Source: Variovorax sp. CAN15
Lineage (GTDB): Bacteria; Pseudomonadota; Gammaproteobacteria; Burkholderiales; Burkholderiaceae_C
Reading direction: 5' to 3'
Length of the DNA stretch: 64,000 nucleotides
Assembly (NCBI RefSeq): GCF_030462475.1
Contig: NZ_JASMRZ010000002.1
Location: 378 to 64,377, forward strand
A model generated the notes under the pieces. That model made no database searches. It was not told where the DNA came from and was given only the letters and a program-made list of their open reading frames with translations. Position 1 is the stretch's first letter, and every line of letters starts with the position of its first letter. A program made the position numbers and the translations under genes. This document shows positions 7,501 to 15,662 of this stretch, piece by piece.

Positions 7501-9510
7501 ATGAAGCGCAGAGACATCCTCAAATGGTCCGCCTCGGCGGGCGGCCTGGGCCTGCTGGCCGGCAAGACATCCACCGCATCGGCAGCCCTGCCGGTGCCAA
7601 AGCCCACACTGCCGCAGAAGATCGACCCGATCAGCGCCACGCTGCGGCGGCTAGAACTCGTGGGGCGGCAGGCAACCTACCTCTGGACCGAATCGCACAT
7701 CAACCTGGCCGGCGTGCCGATGGGCGCGGTGGTTCCTGCCACCGAACTGCCGGCGCTGGAGCATCAGCTCAAGACGATCTCGAAGGCGCTGGAAGCCGTC
7801 ACCAACTTCGCCGCCTCCTTCGCCACCAGCGCGCTGGCCTCGGGCAGCCTGCAGTCGCTGGACAACCTGCGCGCGCGGCTTGCCAGCCTGCAGGCCAGCT
7901 TCGACCAGCTGCTGGCCGCCAACGGCGGACTGACGACGCTGCCTGCCGCCGTGCTGACGCTGCTCGGCACGCTCACGGGCACCGCGGGCGACATCGCGAC
8001 ACAGCTCAGGCAGATTCACCACGACCTGCTCTCGCAGGGCCCGCTGGGCGCGCTCAACGGACCGAAGACGGTGGCGCAGTACGACGCGCTGTTCGTCACC
8101 ATCGAGAAGCCGGCCATCGCGCAACTGCTGCACGACAACGACCTGTTCGCCTCGATGCGCGTGTCCGGCCCCAACCCGATGCTGATCCAGCGCGCGACCG
8201 CGCTGCCGGCCAAGTTTCCGCTGAGCGACGCGCAGTACCGGCAGGTGATGGGCGCGAGCGACAGCCTTGCCGACGCGGCCTCGTCGGGCCGGCTCTACAT
8301 CCTCGACTACGAGGGCCTGGGCGACATGGCGCCGGCCGGAGCGCAGGTCAAGCCGCTCACGGGCACGGGCTACATTCATGCGCCCATCGCGCTGTTCGCG
8401 CGGCCGAAGACCGGCCGTTCGCTGGTGCCGGTCGCCATCCAGTGCGGGCAGGACCCGGCGGCGAGCGCGATCTTCCTGCGTGTGGACGACACCGCCAACA
8501 CCGAAGCCTACTGGGCCTGGCAGTCGGCCAAGACCGTGGTGCAGGTGGCCGACTTCAACTACCACGAGATGTTCGTGCACCTGGGCCGCACGCACCTGAT
8601 GTCGGAAGCCTTCGCGATGGCCACGCAGCGCCAGCTCGCGACCGCGCATCCGCTGAGCCGGCTGCTGTCGCCGCACCTGGAAGGCGCGATGTTCATCAAC
8701 GAGGCCGCGACGCTGATCATCATGGCGCCGCTGACCACGGGCGACGTGATCCTCGCCGCGCCCATCGAGACGCTGCAGCAGCAGTGCGGACGCGACCGGC
8801 TGGCCTACGACTTCTACGACCGCATGATGCTGCCCAACGACCTGCGCACGCGCGGCGTGGACGACGCGACGGCGCTGCCCGACTACCCGTACCGCGACGA
8901 CGCGCTGCTGGTGTGGAATGCGATCGCGCAATGGGTCGGCGACTACGTGGCCACCTACTATCTGAGCGACGCCGACGTGACGGGCGACTACGAACTCAAG
9001 GCCTGGGCCACCGAGCTGGCGACCAGCGGAAAGGTGCACGGCTTCCGCGCGATCACCACGCGCGCTCAGCTCATCGACGTGCTCACCGCCATCATCTTCA
9101 ACGCCAGCGCGCAGCACGCGGCGGTGAACTTCCCGCAGTACTCGGTGATGACCTATGCGCCCTTCAGCGCGGGCACCGAAGGCACGCCGGCGCCTGCGGG
9201 CAGCGCAGGCCAGAACGAGGCGAGCTGGTCGCAGATGCTGCCCTCGCGGCTGGCGGCGCAGGAGCAGATCCTGCTGTTCCACATCCTCGGTGGCGTGTAC
9301 TACCGACCGCTGGGCGAGTACAAGGACAACGTCTTTCCACACCTGCCGGTGCTGCTGGACCCAGCCATCGTCGGGCAAGGCGGGCCGCTGGAGCGCTTCC
9401 GTAATGCGCTCGCCGGCATCGAAGCAACCATCGGCCAGCGCAACGCCACGCGCGCGCGGCCTTACGAGCACCTGCTGCCGAGCCGGATTCCATCCAGCAC
9501 GAACATCTGA
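7501..9510 (+). CDS. Tat-exported bacterial lipoxygenase
   Basis: A 669-residue lipoxygenase-fold protein. The N-terminus MKRRDILKW followed by a Gly/Leu stretch is a twin-arginine signal, so it should be folded in the cytoplasm and exported to the periplasm or outside. All five iron ligands of the family are at the expected spacing: H360 and H365 (HLGRTH), H539 and N543 (HAAVN) and the C-terminal Ile669. Lipoxygenases insert O2 into polyunsaturated fatty acids to give hydroperoxides; bacteria rarely make such lipids, so the substrate may come from a host or from other organisms. Other family landmarks are the WxxAK region (~340), HPLSRLLSPH (~383) and NFPQY. The start at 7501 is preceded by GGGAACTCCCG. 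It is transcribed alone, convergent with the cytochrome operon (16-base gap). Confidence 0.9.
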   Translation: MKRRDILKWSASAGGLGLLAGKTSTASAALPVPKPTLPQKIDPISATLRRLELVGRQATYLWTESHINLAGVPMGAVVPATELPALEHQLKTISKALEAVTNFAASFATSALASGSLQSLDNLRARLASLQASFDQLLAANGGLTTLPAAVLTLLGTLTGTAGDIATQLRQIHHDLLSQGPLGALNGPKTVAQYDALFVTIEKPAIAQLLHDNDLFASMRVSGPNPMLIQRATALPAKFPLSDAQYRQVMGASDSLADAASSGRLYILDYEGLGDMAPAGAQVKPLTGTGYIHAPIALFARPKTGRSLVPVAIQCGQDPAASAIFLRVDDTANTEAYWAWQSAKTVVQVADFNYHEMFVHLGRTHLMSEAFAMATQRQLATAHPLSRLLSPHLEGAMFINEAATLIIMAPLTTGDVILAAPIETLQQQCGRDRLAYDFYDRMMLPNDLRTRGVDDATALPDYPYRDDALLVWNAIAQWVGDYVATYYLSDADVTGDYELKAWATELATSGKVHGFRAITTRAQLIDVLTAIIFNASAQHAAVNFPQYSVMTYAPFSAGTEGTPAPAGSAGQNEASWSQMLPSRLAAQEQILLFHILGGVYYRPLGEYKDNVFPHLPVLLDPAIVGQGGPLERFRNALAGIEATIGQRNATRARPYEHLLPSRIPSSTNI

Positions 9511-9526
9511 CCGAACGACCGCTCGA

Positions 9527-10816
9527 TCAGCGCCGCATGGTGTCGAGCTGCGTGACCGGCGGGCTGTCGTTGCCCCACGAGCCGCGCACGTAGGTGAGCA
9601 CGGCCGCGACCTCGGCCGCGTCCAGCGTCTGGCCGAAGGGCGGCATGCCGTAAGGGCGCGGATTGCCCGAGGTCGAGGGAAGGAACCCGCCGTGCGCGAT
9701 CACCTGGATCAGGTTGGTCGGCCGCGCCATGTTCACCGCGCGATTGCCCGCCAGCGGCGGATAGGCGCCCGCCGCGCCCTGCCCCTGGTCGCCGTGGCAG
9801 TAGGCGCAGCGCTGGTCGTAGATCTTCGCGCCGCGTGCCATGGTGCCGGCGTCGCGGCGGATCGGAGCTTTCGTCGCGGCGGTAGCCGGGGCTTCGGCCT
9901 TCGCCGCATCGGGCAGATCCTTGAGGTAGCTCGCCATGGCCGTCAGGTCGGCCTCGCTCAGATATTGCGTGCTGCTGAACACCACGTCGGCCATCGGCCC
10001 CATCACCGAGCCGCGCGGCGCCACGCCGTTCTTGAGCAGCGCTACCACATCGGCCGGGGGCCAGTCGGCCACGCCGGCCTCGTGCGGATCGGTGAGCGAG
10101 GGTGCGTACCAGTTCTCGACGGCGATCAGGCCGCCCGAGAGCCCCAGCTTCGTCTCGGTCGCGCCCAGCGAATTGCGGCTGCCGTGGCAGGCGATGCAGT
10201 GGCCCAGGCCGTTGACCAGGTAGGCGCCCCGGTTCCATTCGGCGGGCTTGCCGGCATTGGCCACGAAGGGCTCGGGCTTGAATGACAACGCACGCCACAC
10301 GGCCAGCGCGGCCTGCGTGTCGTAGGGGAAGCTCAGCCTGTGTTCCCTGTTGGCCACCGCCGAGGGCGGCACGCTGCGCAGGTAGGCGTAGATCGCGTCC
10401 GAATCCTCGCGCGTCACCTGCGTGAAGCTGGGGTACGGGAACGCGGGGTACAGCAGCCGGCCGTCCTTGCTGCGGCCGTTGTGCATCGCGCGCCAGAAGT
10501 GCGCGCTGCTCCAGCCGCCGATGCCGGCCTTGTCGTCGGGCGTGAGGTTGCTCGAATAGACGGTGCCGAAGGGAGTCTCGATGGGCATCCCGCCCGCGTA
10601 GGGCTCGCCGCCGCGCGTGGTGTGACAGCCTGCGCAGTTGCCGGCCAGCGCGAGGTAGCGCCCGCGCTCGACCAGCTGCGGCGTGGACTGGAAGGCTTCG
10701 GCCTGCGCGGGCAGCGGGTCTTCGCCGCGCAGGTTCATCGCCACGATGGTGCCGGCGGCTGCGGCGCCGAGCACGATGAGCGCAAGCAGCAGCCAGCCGA
10801 GGTGTCGCAGTTTCAT
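9527..10816 (-). CDS. Membrane-anchored three-haem cytochrome c
   Basis: A 429-residue protein with an N-terminal membrane anchor (residues ~7-27, not obviously cleaved) and three CXXCH haem sites: CAGCH (~61), CIACH (~208) and CAYCH (~335), each followed by distal Met regions (GMPIETPFG, GMPPFGQ). This is the architecture of the cytochrome subunit of membrane-bound PQQ or FAD alcohol/sugar/aldehyde dehydrogenases, which passes electrons to ubiquinone or an oxidase on the periplasmic side. No dehydrogenase subunit is next to it, so the electron donor is unknown. It is the last gene of a three-gene operon; the upstream cytochrome stop is 16 bases away. Confidence 0.85.
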   Translation of the reverse strand: MKLRHLGWLLLALIVLGAAAAGTIVAMNLRGEDPLPAQAEAFQSTPQLVERGRYLALAGNCAGCHTTRGGEPYAGGMPIETPFGTVYSSNLTPDDKAGIGGWSSAHFWRAMHNGRSKDGRLLYPAFPYPSFTQVTREDSDAIYAYLRSVPPSAVANREHRLSFPYDTQAALAVWRALSFKPEPFVANAGKPAEWNRGAYLVNGLGHCIACHGSRNSLGATETKLGLSGGLIAVENWYAPSLTDPHEAGVADWPPADVVALLKNGVAPRGSVMGPMADVVFSSTQYLSEADLTAMASYLKDLPDAAKAEAPATAATKAPIRRDAGTMARGAKIYDQRCAYCHGDQGQGAAGAYPPLAGNRAVNMARPTNLIQVIAHGGFLPSTSGNPRPYGMPPFGQTLDAAEVAAVLTYVRGSWGNDSPPVTQLDTMRR

Positions 10817-10832
10817 GATGGGTTCCGCTCCC

Positions 10833-11543
10833 TCACTTCGCGGGCATGCCGCCGCATTTCACGGGCAGCGGTGCGGGCAGCGAGGCTGCGGGCCTGGTGT
10901 CGGCGGGCATCGGCTGCACGGCGAGCCAGCTCGCGACGGCGTTGATGTCGGCGGTGCTCATGCGCCGGCCGATGTCGGCCATGCAGTCGGGCGCCATCGC
11001 ATGGCGCTCGTTGGTGAGCCAGGCGCCGAGCTGCGACGACACATAGAGCCGCGGCAGCCCCAGCAGCCCCGGAATGGCCGGCTGCACGCCCGTGAGCGCC
11101 GCGCCGTGGCATTGCACGCAGGCCGGAATGCCACGTGCCGCATCGCCTTCGCGCACGAGCTGGCGGCCGCGCCGCTGCTGCTCTGGCGTCGCGTCGCTCA
11201 CCGGGGAAACGGGCGGGTAAGGCAGCTGCAGCCCGGCGAAATACTCGGCCATCTCGCGCAGATAGGCGTCCGACAGGTGCTGCACCATGTAGGCCATGTC
11301 GCTGTTGAAGCGTCGGCCGTCGCGGAAGCTCACGAGCTGGTTGAACAGGTAGCCGGCCGGCTTGCCCGCCAGGCGCGGAAAGTAGCCGGCGTTGGTGGTC
11401 GCGCCCTCGCGGCCGTGGCAGGCGATGCAGGCGGCCACGCGCTGCTCGATGGTGTCGGGCACGGTGGCCGGCGTGGCGGCGTTCGCCACGGCCTGCACGG
11501 CGAGCAGCAGCCCGAGCGCGAGGAGCCTGAGCGCGCGCCTCAT
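10833..11543 (-). CDS. Di-haem cytochrome c (c4-like)
   Basis: A 236-residue periplasmic protein with a signal peptide (Leu-rich stretch ending VANAATP) and two CXXCH motifs, CIACH near residue 38 and CVQCH near 140, in two similar halves as in cytochrome c4. The chosen ATG at 11543 overlaps the stop of the preceding DUF2970 gene in an ATGA, so the two are translationally coupled. It probably shuttles electrons between the three-haem cytochrome and a terminal oxidase. Two additional Cys near the C-terminus (APDCMADIG, KCGGMPAK) are not part of haem motifs. Confidence 0.85.
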   Translation of the reverse strand: MRRALRLLALGLLLAVQAVANAATPATVPDTIEQRVAACIACHGREGATTNAGYFPRLAGKPAGYLFNQLVSFRDGRRFNSDMAYMVQHLSDAYLREMAEYFAGLQLPYPPVSPVSDATPEQQRRGRQLVREGDAARGIPACVQCHGAALTGVQPAIPGLLGLPRLYVSSQLGAWLTNERHAMAPDCMADIGRRMSTADINAVASWLAVQPMPADTRPAASLPAPLPVKCGGMPAK

Positions 11544-11728
11544 GTGCCGGCGGCGAAATGCGCCAGCGTGACGAGCCCGGCGATCAGCAGCAGCACCATC
11601 ACCAGCGCCACGCCGATGAGCGGCAGGATGCCGACCTGCGAGGTGCGGCTTTCGGCGTCGGCGCGGCGGCCGCCCAGCCCGATGAAACTCCAGAGAACGG
11701 CGCGCAGCGCGCGCAAGAGATTCGACAT
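11540..11728 (-). CDS. DUF2970 small membrane protein
   Basis: A 62-residue protein, MSNLLRALRAVLWSFIGLGG followed by a polar stretch and one strong transmembrane helix (residues ~34-58, rich in V, L and I). The pattern, an amphipathic N-terminus with WSFIGLGGRR then one helix, is that of DUF2970, a beta-proteobacterial family often next to cytochrome or oxidase genes. It is the first gene of the cytochrome operon and shares an ATGA overlap with the di-haem cytochrome gene. Function unknown. Confidence 0.75.
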   Translation of the reverse strand: MSNLLRALRAVLWSFIGLGGRRADAESRTSQVGILPLIGVALVMVLLLIAGLVTLAHFAAGT

Positions 11729-11766
11729 GAGGCCGAGTGTGGCCCAGCCCGGCCAGAAAAAACAGA

Positions 11767-11797
11767 TGCAGATTCGCTCCAATTGACCGGTGCAGAT
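11767..11797. promoter_or_regulatory. Direct repeat TGCAGAT in the MocR/cytochrome divergent promoter
   Basis: TGCAGAT occurs at 11767-11773 and again at 11791-11797, 24 bases apart, in the 104-base gap between the divergent DUF2970 and MocR genes. MocR-family regulators typically bind direct repeats in their own divergent promoters, so this is a reasonable operator candidate. Confidence 0.4.
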
Positions 11798-11832
11798 AAA
11801 GTGCCCCGAACAACGAATCCTGCAATGAGCCG

Positions 11833-13251
11833 ATGAAAAGGTATGAAGCCCTGGCCGCCGACATCGAGGCCTCGATCCGCAACGGCACCCTGAAGACCGG
11901 CGACCGCCTGCCCTCGGTACGCCACACCGGCAGCAGCCGCGGCGTGAGCGCCTCCACCGTGTTCCAGGCCTACTACCTGCTCGAAGCACGAGGCCTGGTG
12001 CGGGCGCGCGACCGCTCGGGCTACTACGTGGCAGGCGGCGGGTTGCGCGACGCACCGCCCGAATCCACCCTCACCTCGCGCCCCGCGGGCGAGCCCAAGT
12101 CGCTCGACGTGAGCGACCAGGTGTTCGACATCCTCGAAGCCAGCATGTCGCGCAAGGTCGTGCCCTTCGGCTCGGCCTTTCCGAGCCCGCTGCTGTTTCC
12201 GCTGGCGCGGCTGGGGCAGTTCATGGCCGCCAGCGCGAGGTCGCTCGACCCGTGGAGCACGGTGGACGACCTCACGCCGGGCAGCGCGGCGCTGCGCCGG
12301 CAGATCGCGCTGCGCTACCTGGCCGACGGCATGCAGGTGCCGGCCGACGAGATCGTCGTCACCAACGGCGCGCTGGAGGCGCTGAACCTCTGCCTCTCGG
12401 CGGTGACGCGGCCGGGCGACGCGGTGATCGTCGAGTCGCCCACCTTCTACGCCGCGCTGCAGGCGCTGGAACGCATGGGCCTGCGCGCCGTCGAGGTGCC
12501 GACGCATCCCGGCGACGGCATCGACCTGGAGGCGCTGGAGCTGGCCATCGCGGCGCACAAGCCGGCCGCCTGCTGGCTCATGACCACCTTCCAGAACCCG
12601 CTGGGCAGCCTGATGGCCGATGCGAAGAAGAAGGCGCTGGTGGAACTGCTCGCGCGGCACGGGCTGCCGCTGATCGAGGACGACGTGTACGCCGAGCTGT
12701 ACTTCGGCGAACGGCGCCCGCCGCCGGCCAAGGCCTTCGACACGCAGGGGCTGGTGCTGCACTGCTCGTCGTTCTCGAAGTGCCTCGCGCCGGGCTATCG
12801 CATCGGCTGGACTTCGGCCGGCCGCTTCGCGCGCAAGGTCGCGCGACAGAAGCTCACGAGCACGCTGAGCACCTCGGCGCCGGCGCAGCTGGCGCTTGCG
12901 AGCTATCTGGAGAAAGGCGGCCTCGACAGGCACCTGCGCAAGCTGCGCCAGACGCTGGCGATGCAGCAGGCCACCTTTGCACAGGCCGTGGGGCATTACT
13001 TTCCGGCCGGCACGCGCGCCACGCGGCCGCTGGGCGGCTACTTCCTCTGGGTCGAACTACCGGCGGGCGCGGACGCCCTGGAGATACACCGCAAAGCGCT
13101 GGAGCTCGGCATCAGCGTCGCGCCGGGGCCGATCTTCTCGGCCACGCGCGCCTTCGCCAACTGCCTTCGGCTGAACTACGGCCACCCTTGGGATGCGGTC
13201 AGCGAGCGGGCAATGCGAACACTCGGCCGCCTGATCGCCGAAGCGTCCTGA
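11833..13251 (+). CDS. MocR-family regulator (GntR winged helix fused to PLP aminotransferase domain)
   Basis: A 472-residue MocR/PdxR-type protein. Residues ~1-70 are a GntR DNA-binding domain (EASIRNGTLKTGDRLPSVR, STVFQAYYLLEARGLVRARD). From ~110 on it is a fold-type I aminotransferase domain, including TNGALEALNLCL, the PLP-contact region EDDVYAELYFG and the Schiff-base lysine in HCSSFSKCLAPGYRIG. Such proteins use PLP and an amino compound as effector and usually control an adjacent transporter or amine-metabolism gene. The next gene is a convergent MFS transporter whose 3' end overlaps this one by 53 bases, and the AEP cluster follows. Confidence 0.85.
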   Translation: MKRYEALAADIEASIRNGTLKTGDRLPSVRHTGSSRGVSASTVFQAYYLLEARGLVRARDRSGYYVAGGGLRDAPPESTLTSRPAGEPKSLDVSDQVFDILEASMSRKVVPFGSAFPSPLLFPLARLGQFMAASARSLDPWSTVDDLTPGSAALRRQIALRYLADGMQVPADEIVVTNGALEALNLCLSAVTRPGDAVIVESPTFYAALQALERMGLRAVEVPTHPGDGIDLEALELAIAAHKPAACWLMTTFQNPLGSLMADAKKKALVELLARHGLPLIEDDVYAELYFGERRPPPAKAFDTQGLVLHCSSFSKCLAPGYRIGWTSAGRFARKVARQKLTSTLSTSAPAQLALASYLEKGGLDRHLRKLRQTLAMQQATFAQAVGHYFPAGTRATRPLGGYFLWVELPAGADALEIHRKALELGISVAPGPIFSATRAFANCLRLNYGHPWDAVSERAMRTLGRLIAEAS

Positions 13252-14470
13252 ACAGCAGGAAGGACGCGATGCTCACGTTCACCAGGTTCCAGCCGATGCC
13301 GTTGATGAAGGCCGCGTGGTAGCTGCCCGTGAAGTCGAACACCTTGCCCGACATCCAGCCGCCCAGCGCCATGCCGAAGAGCGTGAACATCAGCACCGTG
13401 CCCACGCGCGCGCCCGCCTCCTTCGGCGGAAAGTGCTCGCGAACGATGATCGCGTAGGAAGGCACGATGCCGCCCTGGAACAGCCCGAACAGCGCCGAGA
13501 TCACATAGAGCGGCACCAGCCCGTCGAAGGGCAGGAACAAAAGCAGCGCCACGCACTGCAGCACACCGCCCAGCAGCAGCGTGCGCAGCCCGCCGATGCG
13601 GTCGCAGATGGCGCCCGACACCAGCCGGCTGACGATGCCGAAGCCCAGCATCAGCGACAGCATCATCGCGCCCTGCGCCGGCCCGTAGCCCAGGTCGCCG
13701 CAGTAGGCGACGATGTGCACCTGCGGCATCGCCATGGCCACGCAGCAGGCCACGCCGGCAATACACAGCAGGCTCTGCGCCGCGCCCATGCTCAGGCCGA
13801 AGGGGCGGGTCATGTCGCGCACAGGCGTTGCAGCACCCGAGGCGTTGCCTGCCGGAACCACCTCGGCCAGCGCCGGCGGCCGCGCGCGGAAGAACAAGGC
13901 CAGCAGCGCCATCGTCACGCCGCAGAAGATGCCCATGCCGATGTAGGTCTGGCGCCAGCCCACGGTTTCCACGAAGTGCTGCGCGATCGGCGGCCACACC
14001 GCGCCCGCCAGGTAGTTGCCGCTGGCGCACACCGCCACCGCGATGCCGCGCCGCTTGACGAACCACAGCGAGGTGTCGGCCACCAGCGGCGCGAAGGCCA
14101 CCGAGCTGCCGAGCAGGCCGACCAGCAGCGCCTGCGCAATCGTGAAGCTGACGATGCCACCGGAGAAACCGGTGGCGACGTAGCCCGCACCCAGGAAGAC
14201 CGCGCCGATCAGCAGCGGCTTCATCACGCCGACGCGGTCGGCGAGCTTGCCCATCAACACCCCGCCGAAGCCGAAGCCCAGCATCAGCAGCGTGTAGGGC
14301 AGCGAGGCGTCAGCGCGCGCGATGCCGAACTCGGCCTGCACCGCCGGCAGCATCACCGACACCACGTACATGCCGCTGCTGCCGACGGTCATGATCAGCA
14401 GCGTGAGGCCCAGGCGGACCATGGCATAGCGGGAGTCGGGTTCGTGGATGGTTGTCTCGCTTGTCTTCAT
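13199..14470 (-). CDS. MFS transporter
   Basis: A 423-residue inner-membrane protein with about 12 hydrophobic segments and the MFS loop motif GVLMGKLADRVGVMKP near residues 70-85. The ATG at 14470 is preceded by GGAGAGAAAA, a good ribosome site. It resembles anion/proton symporters of the oxalate-formate/CynX-like groups, but the substrate cannot be told. It is convergent with the MocR gene and their last 53 bases overlap on opposite strands. It may be the last gene of the minus-strand AEP cluster or a separate unit; ~95 bases separate it from the small lipoprotein gene. Confidence 0.8.
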   Translation of the reverse strand: MKTSETTIHEPDSRYAMVRLGLTLLIMTVGSSGMYVVSVMLPAVQAEFGIARADASLPYTLLMLGFGFGGVLMGKLADRVGVMKPLLIGAVFLGAGYVATGFSGGIVSFTIAQALLVGLLGSSVAFAPLVADTSLWFVKRRGIAVAVCASGNYLAGAVWPPIAQHFVETVGWRQTYIGMGIFCGVTMALLALFFRARPPALAEVVPAGNASGAATPVRDMTRPFGLSMGAAQSLLCIAGVACCVAMAMPQVHIVAYCGDLGYGPAQGAMMLSLMLGFGIVSRLVSGAICDRIGGLRTLLLGGVLQCVALLLFLPFDGLVPLYVISALFGLFQGGIVPSYAIIVREHFPPKEAGARVGTVLMFTLFGMALGGWMSGKVFDFTGSYHAAFINGIGWNLVNVSIASFLLFRTLRRSGGRVFALPAR

Positions 14471-14566
14471 TTTTCTCTCCGCGGCGAGGATACCCCCGCA
14501 GCGCGAAAACACGAGACACGCGCAGAACCTGGCGGCGCGGTGGGCCGCCTCGGACACTGCTTCGGC

Positions 14567-14719
14567 TCAGTGCCAGCGCGTGTACGTCGCAGATGCGACG
14601 AGGCTCGCCAAAGCCTTCGGCGTGGGCACGCCAGGCTTCGTCGGCCTGTCGTCGCACGCGGCCGTCAGCAGGCCGAGGCAGAAGAGAAGGACAAAGGCAG
14701 CGCTTCGCATGCGGGCCAT
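14567..14719 (-). CDS. Small lipoprotein, unknown function
   Basis: A 50-residue open frame, MARMRSAAFVLLFCLGLLTA followed by ACDDRPTKPG. It has a positively charged start, a hydrophobic core and the lipobox LTAAC, with Cys22 as the lipid-attachment site and Asp at +2 and +3. In enteric bacteria Asp at +2 retains lipoproteins in the inner membrane. The mature part is only ~29 residues and Pro/Ala-rich. It lies 60 bases after the phnX stop on the same strand. No family recognised; the lipoprotein call rests on the signal alone. Confidence 0.55.
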   Translation of the reverse strand: MARMRSAAFVLLFCLGLLTAACDDRPTKPGVPTPKALASLVASATYTRWH

Positions 14720-14779
14720 GCCAGGCCCGCGTTGCGGCGCGTCAAGTCGAGTCGGACGCTGCCGCTTTCTTTCCGGTGT

Positions 14780-15613
14780 TCAGGCAGTGAGAGTGCTGGG
14801 CCGCTCGCCGCGCTGCAGGCGATGCTCGATGTCTTCCAGCACTCGCGGCAAGTCGGCCACGCTGTCGATCACGTAGTGCGCGCCAGCGGCTTCGAGGTCG
14901 GCGGTGGCGCGTACGCGGCGCTCCTGCTGCTGTGCTTCGTCGAGCGCCTGCCATTCGGCCAGCGTGAGGCCGTTGGCGTTGCCGCTGACCGCGACGCCCA
15001 CAGCCCAGGTGCCGGCGTTGAGGCCTTCCTGCAGGCCGACGCCGGTGTCGTCGACCTTCACCACGGTGTGCGGCGGCCACACGCCCAGGTCGGCGAAGCA
15101 GCGGTACATCATGAGCGGCGACGGGCGGCCTTCGGCGAGATCGCCGGCGCACACGAGGTTGTCGGGCGCGTAGCCGCCGGCTGCCGCGATGGGCACGACC
15201 ACTTCCATGATCGGGCGGTTGTAGCCGGTGGTGGAGCCGATCTTCAGGCCGCGGTCGCGCGCTGCCTTCACGGCCTCGAGCGCACCGGGGATGAAGTCGG
15301 CGTGGTCGCGCGCGCTGGCCGCGTTCATCGGCGTGAATACCTCGTAGAGCCGGTCGACGTCGGCATCGCTGAAGGCATGACCGTGCTTCGCTTCCCACTG
15401 CGCGGCGATGCGCGGCAATGAGCCCAGTGCCTTGATGTGGTCCCACTTCGCCATGCCCATCGGACCGCGCGCCTCGGCGATGGTGATGTCGACGCCGAAC
15501 TGCTCGAACAGTTTCACGAAGGCGCCCATGGGCGCGCAGGAGCCGAAGTCGAGGATGGTGCCGGCCCAGTCGAAGACGACAGCCTTGAGTTGGGAGTGGT
15601 TGTGGGCGTTCAT
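14780..15613 (-). CDS. phnX: Phosphonoacetaldehyde hydrolase
   Basis: A 277-residue HAD-superfamily enzyme that cleaves the C-P bond of phosphonoacetaldehyde to acetaldehyde and phosphate. Motif I is FDWAGT with nucleophile D15 and the family-specific W-A in place of the usual D. The Schiff-base lysine is K56 in MAKWDHIKAL, and the acidic motif is VKVDDTGVG. Start ATG at 15613. It is downstream of the FAD oxidase and the AEP ABC transporter genes on the same strand. The usual partner aminotransferase PhnW is absent, so phosphonoacetaldehyde must arise another way, probably through the FAD oxidase. Confidence 0.92.
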   Translation of the reverse strand: MNAHNHSQLKAVVFDWAGTILDFGSCAPMGAFVKLFEQFGVDITIAEARGPMGMAKWDHIKALGSLPRIAAQWEAKHGHAFSDADVDRLYEVFTPMNAASARDHADFIPGALEAVKAARDRGLKIGSTTGYNRPIMEVVVPIAAAGGYAPDNLVCAGDLAEGRPSPLMMYRCFADLGVWPPHTVVKVDDTGVGLQEGLNAGTWAVGVAVSGNANGLTLAEWQALDEAQQQERRVRATADLEAAGAHYVIDSVADLPRVLEDIEHRLQRGERPSTLTA

Positions 15614-15662
15614 GGCGGCAAGGATCGAAAGAATGGAAAGAAAGACAACGGCTGCGCAACCG

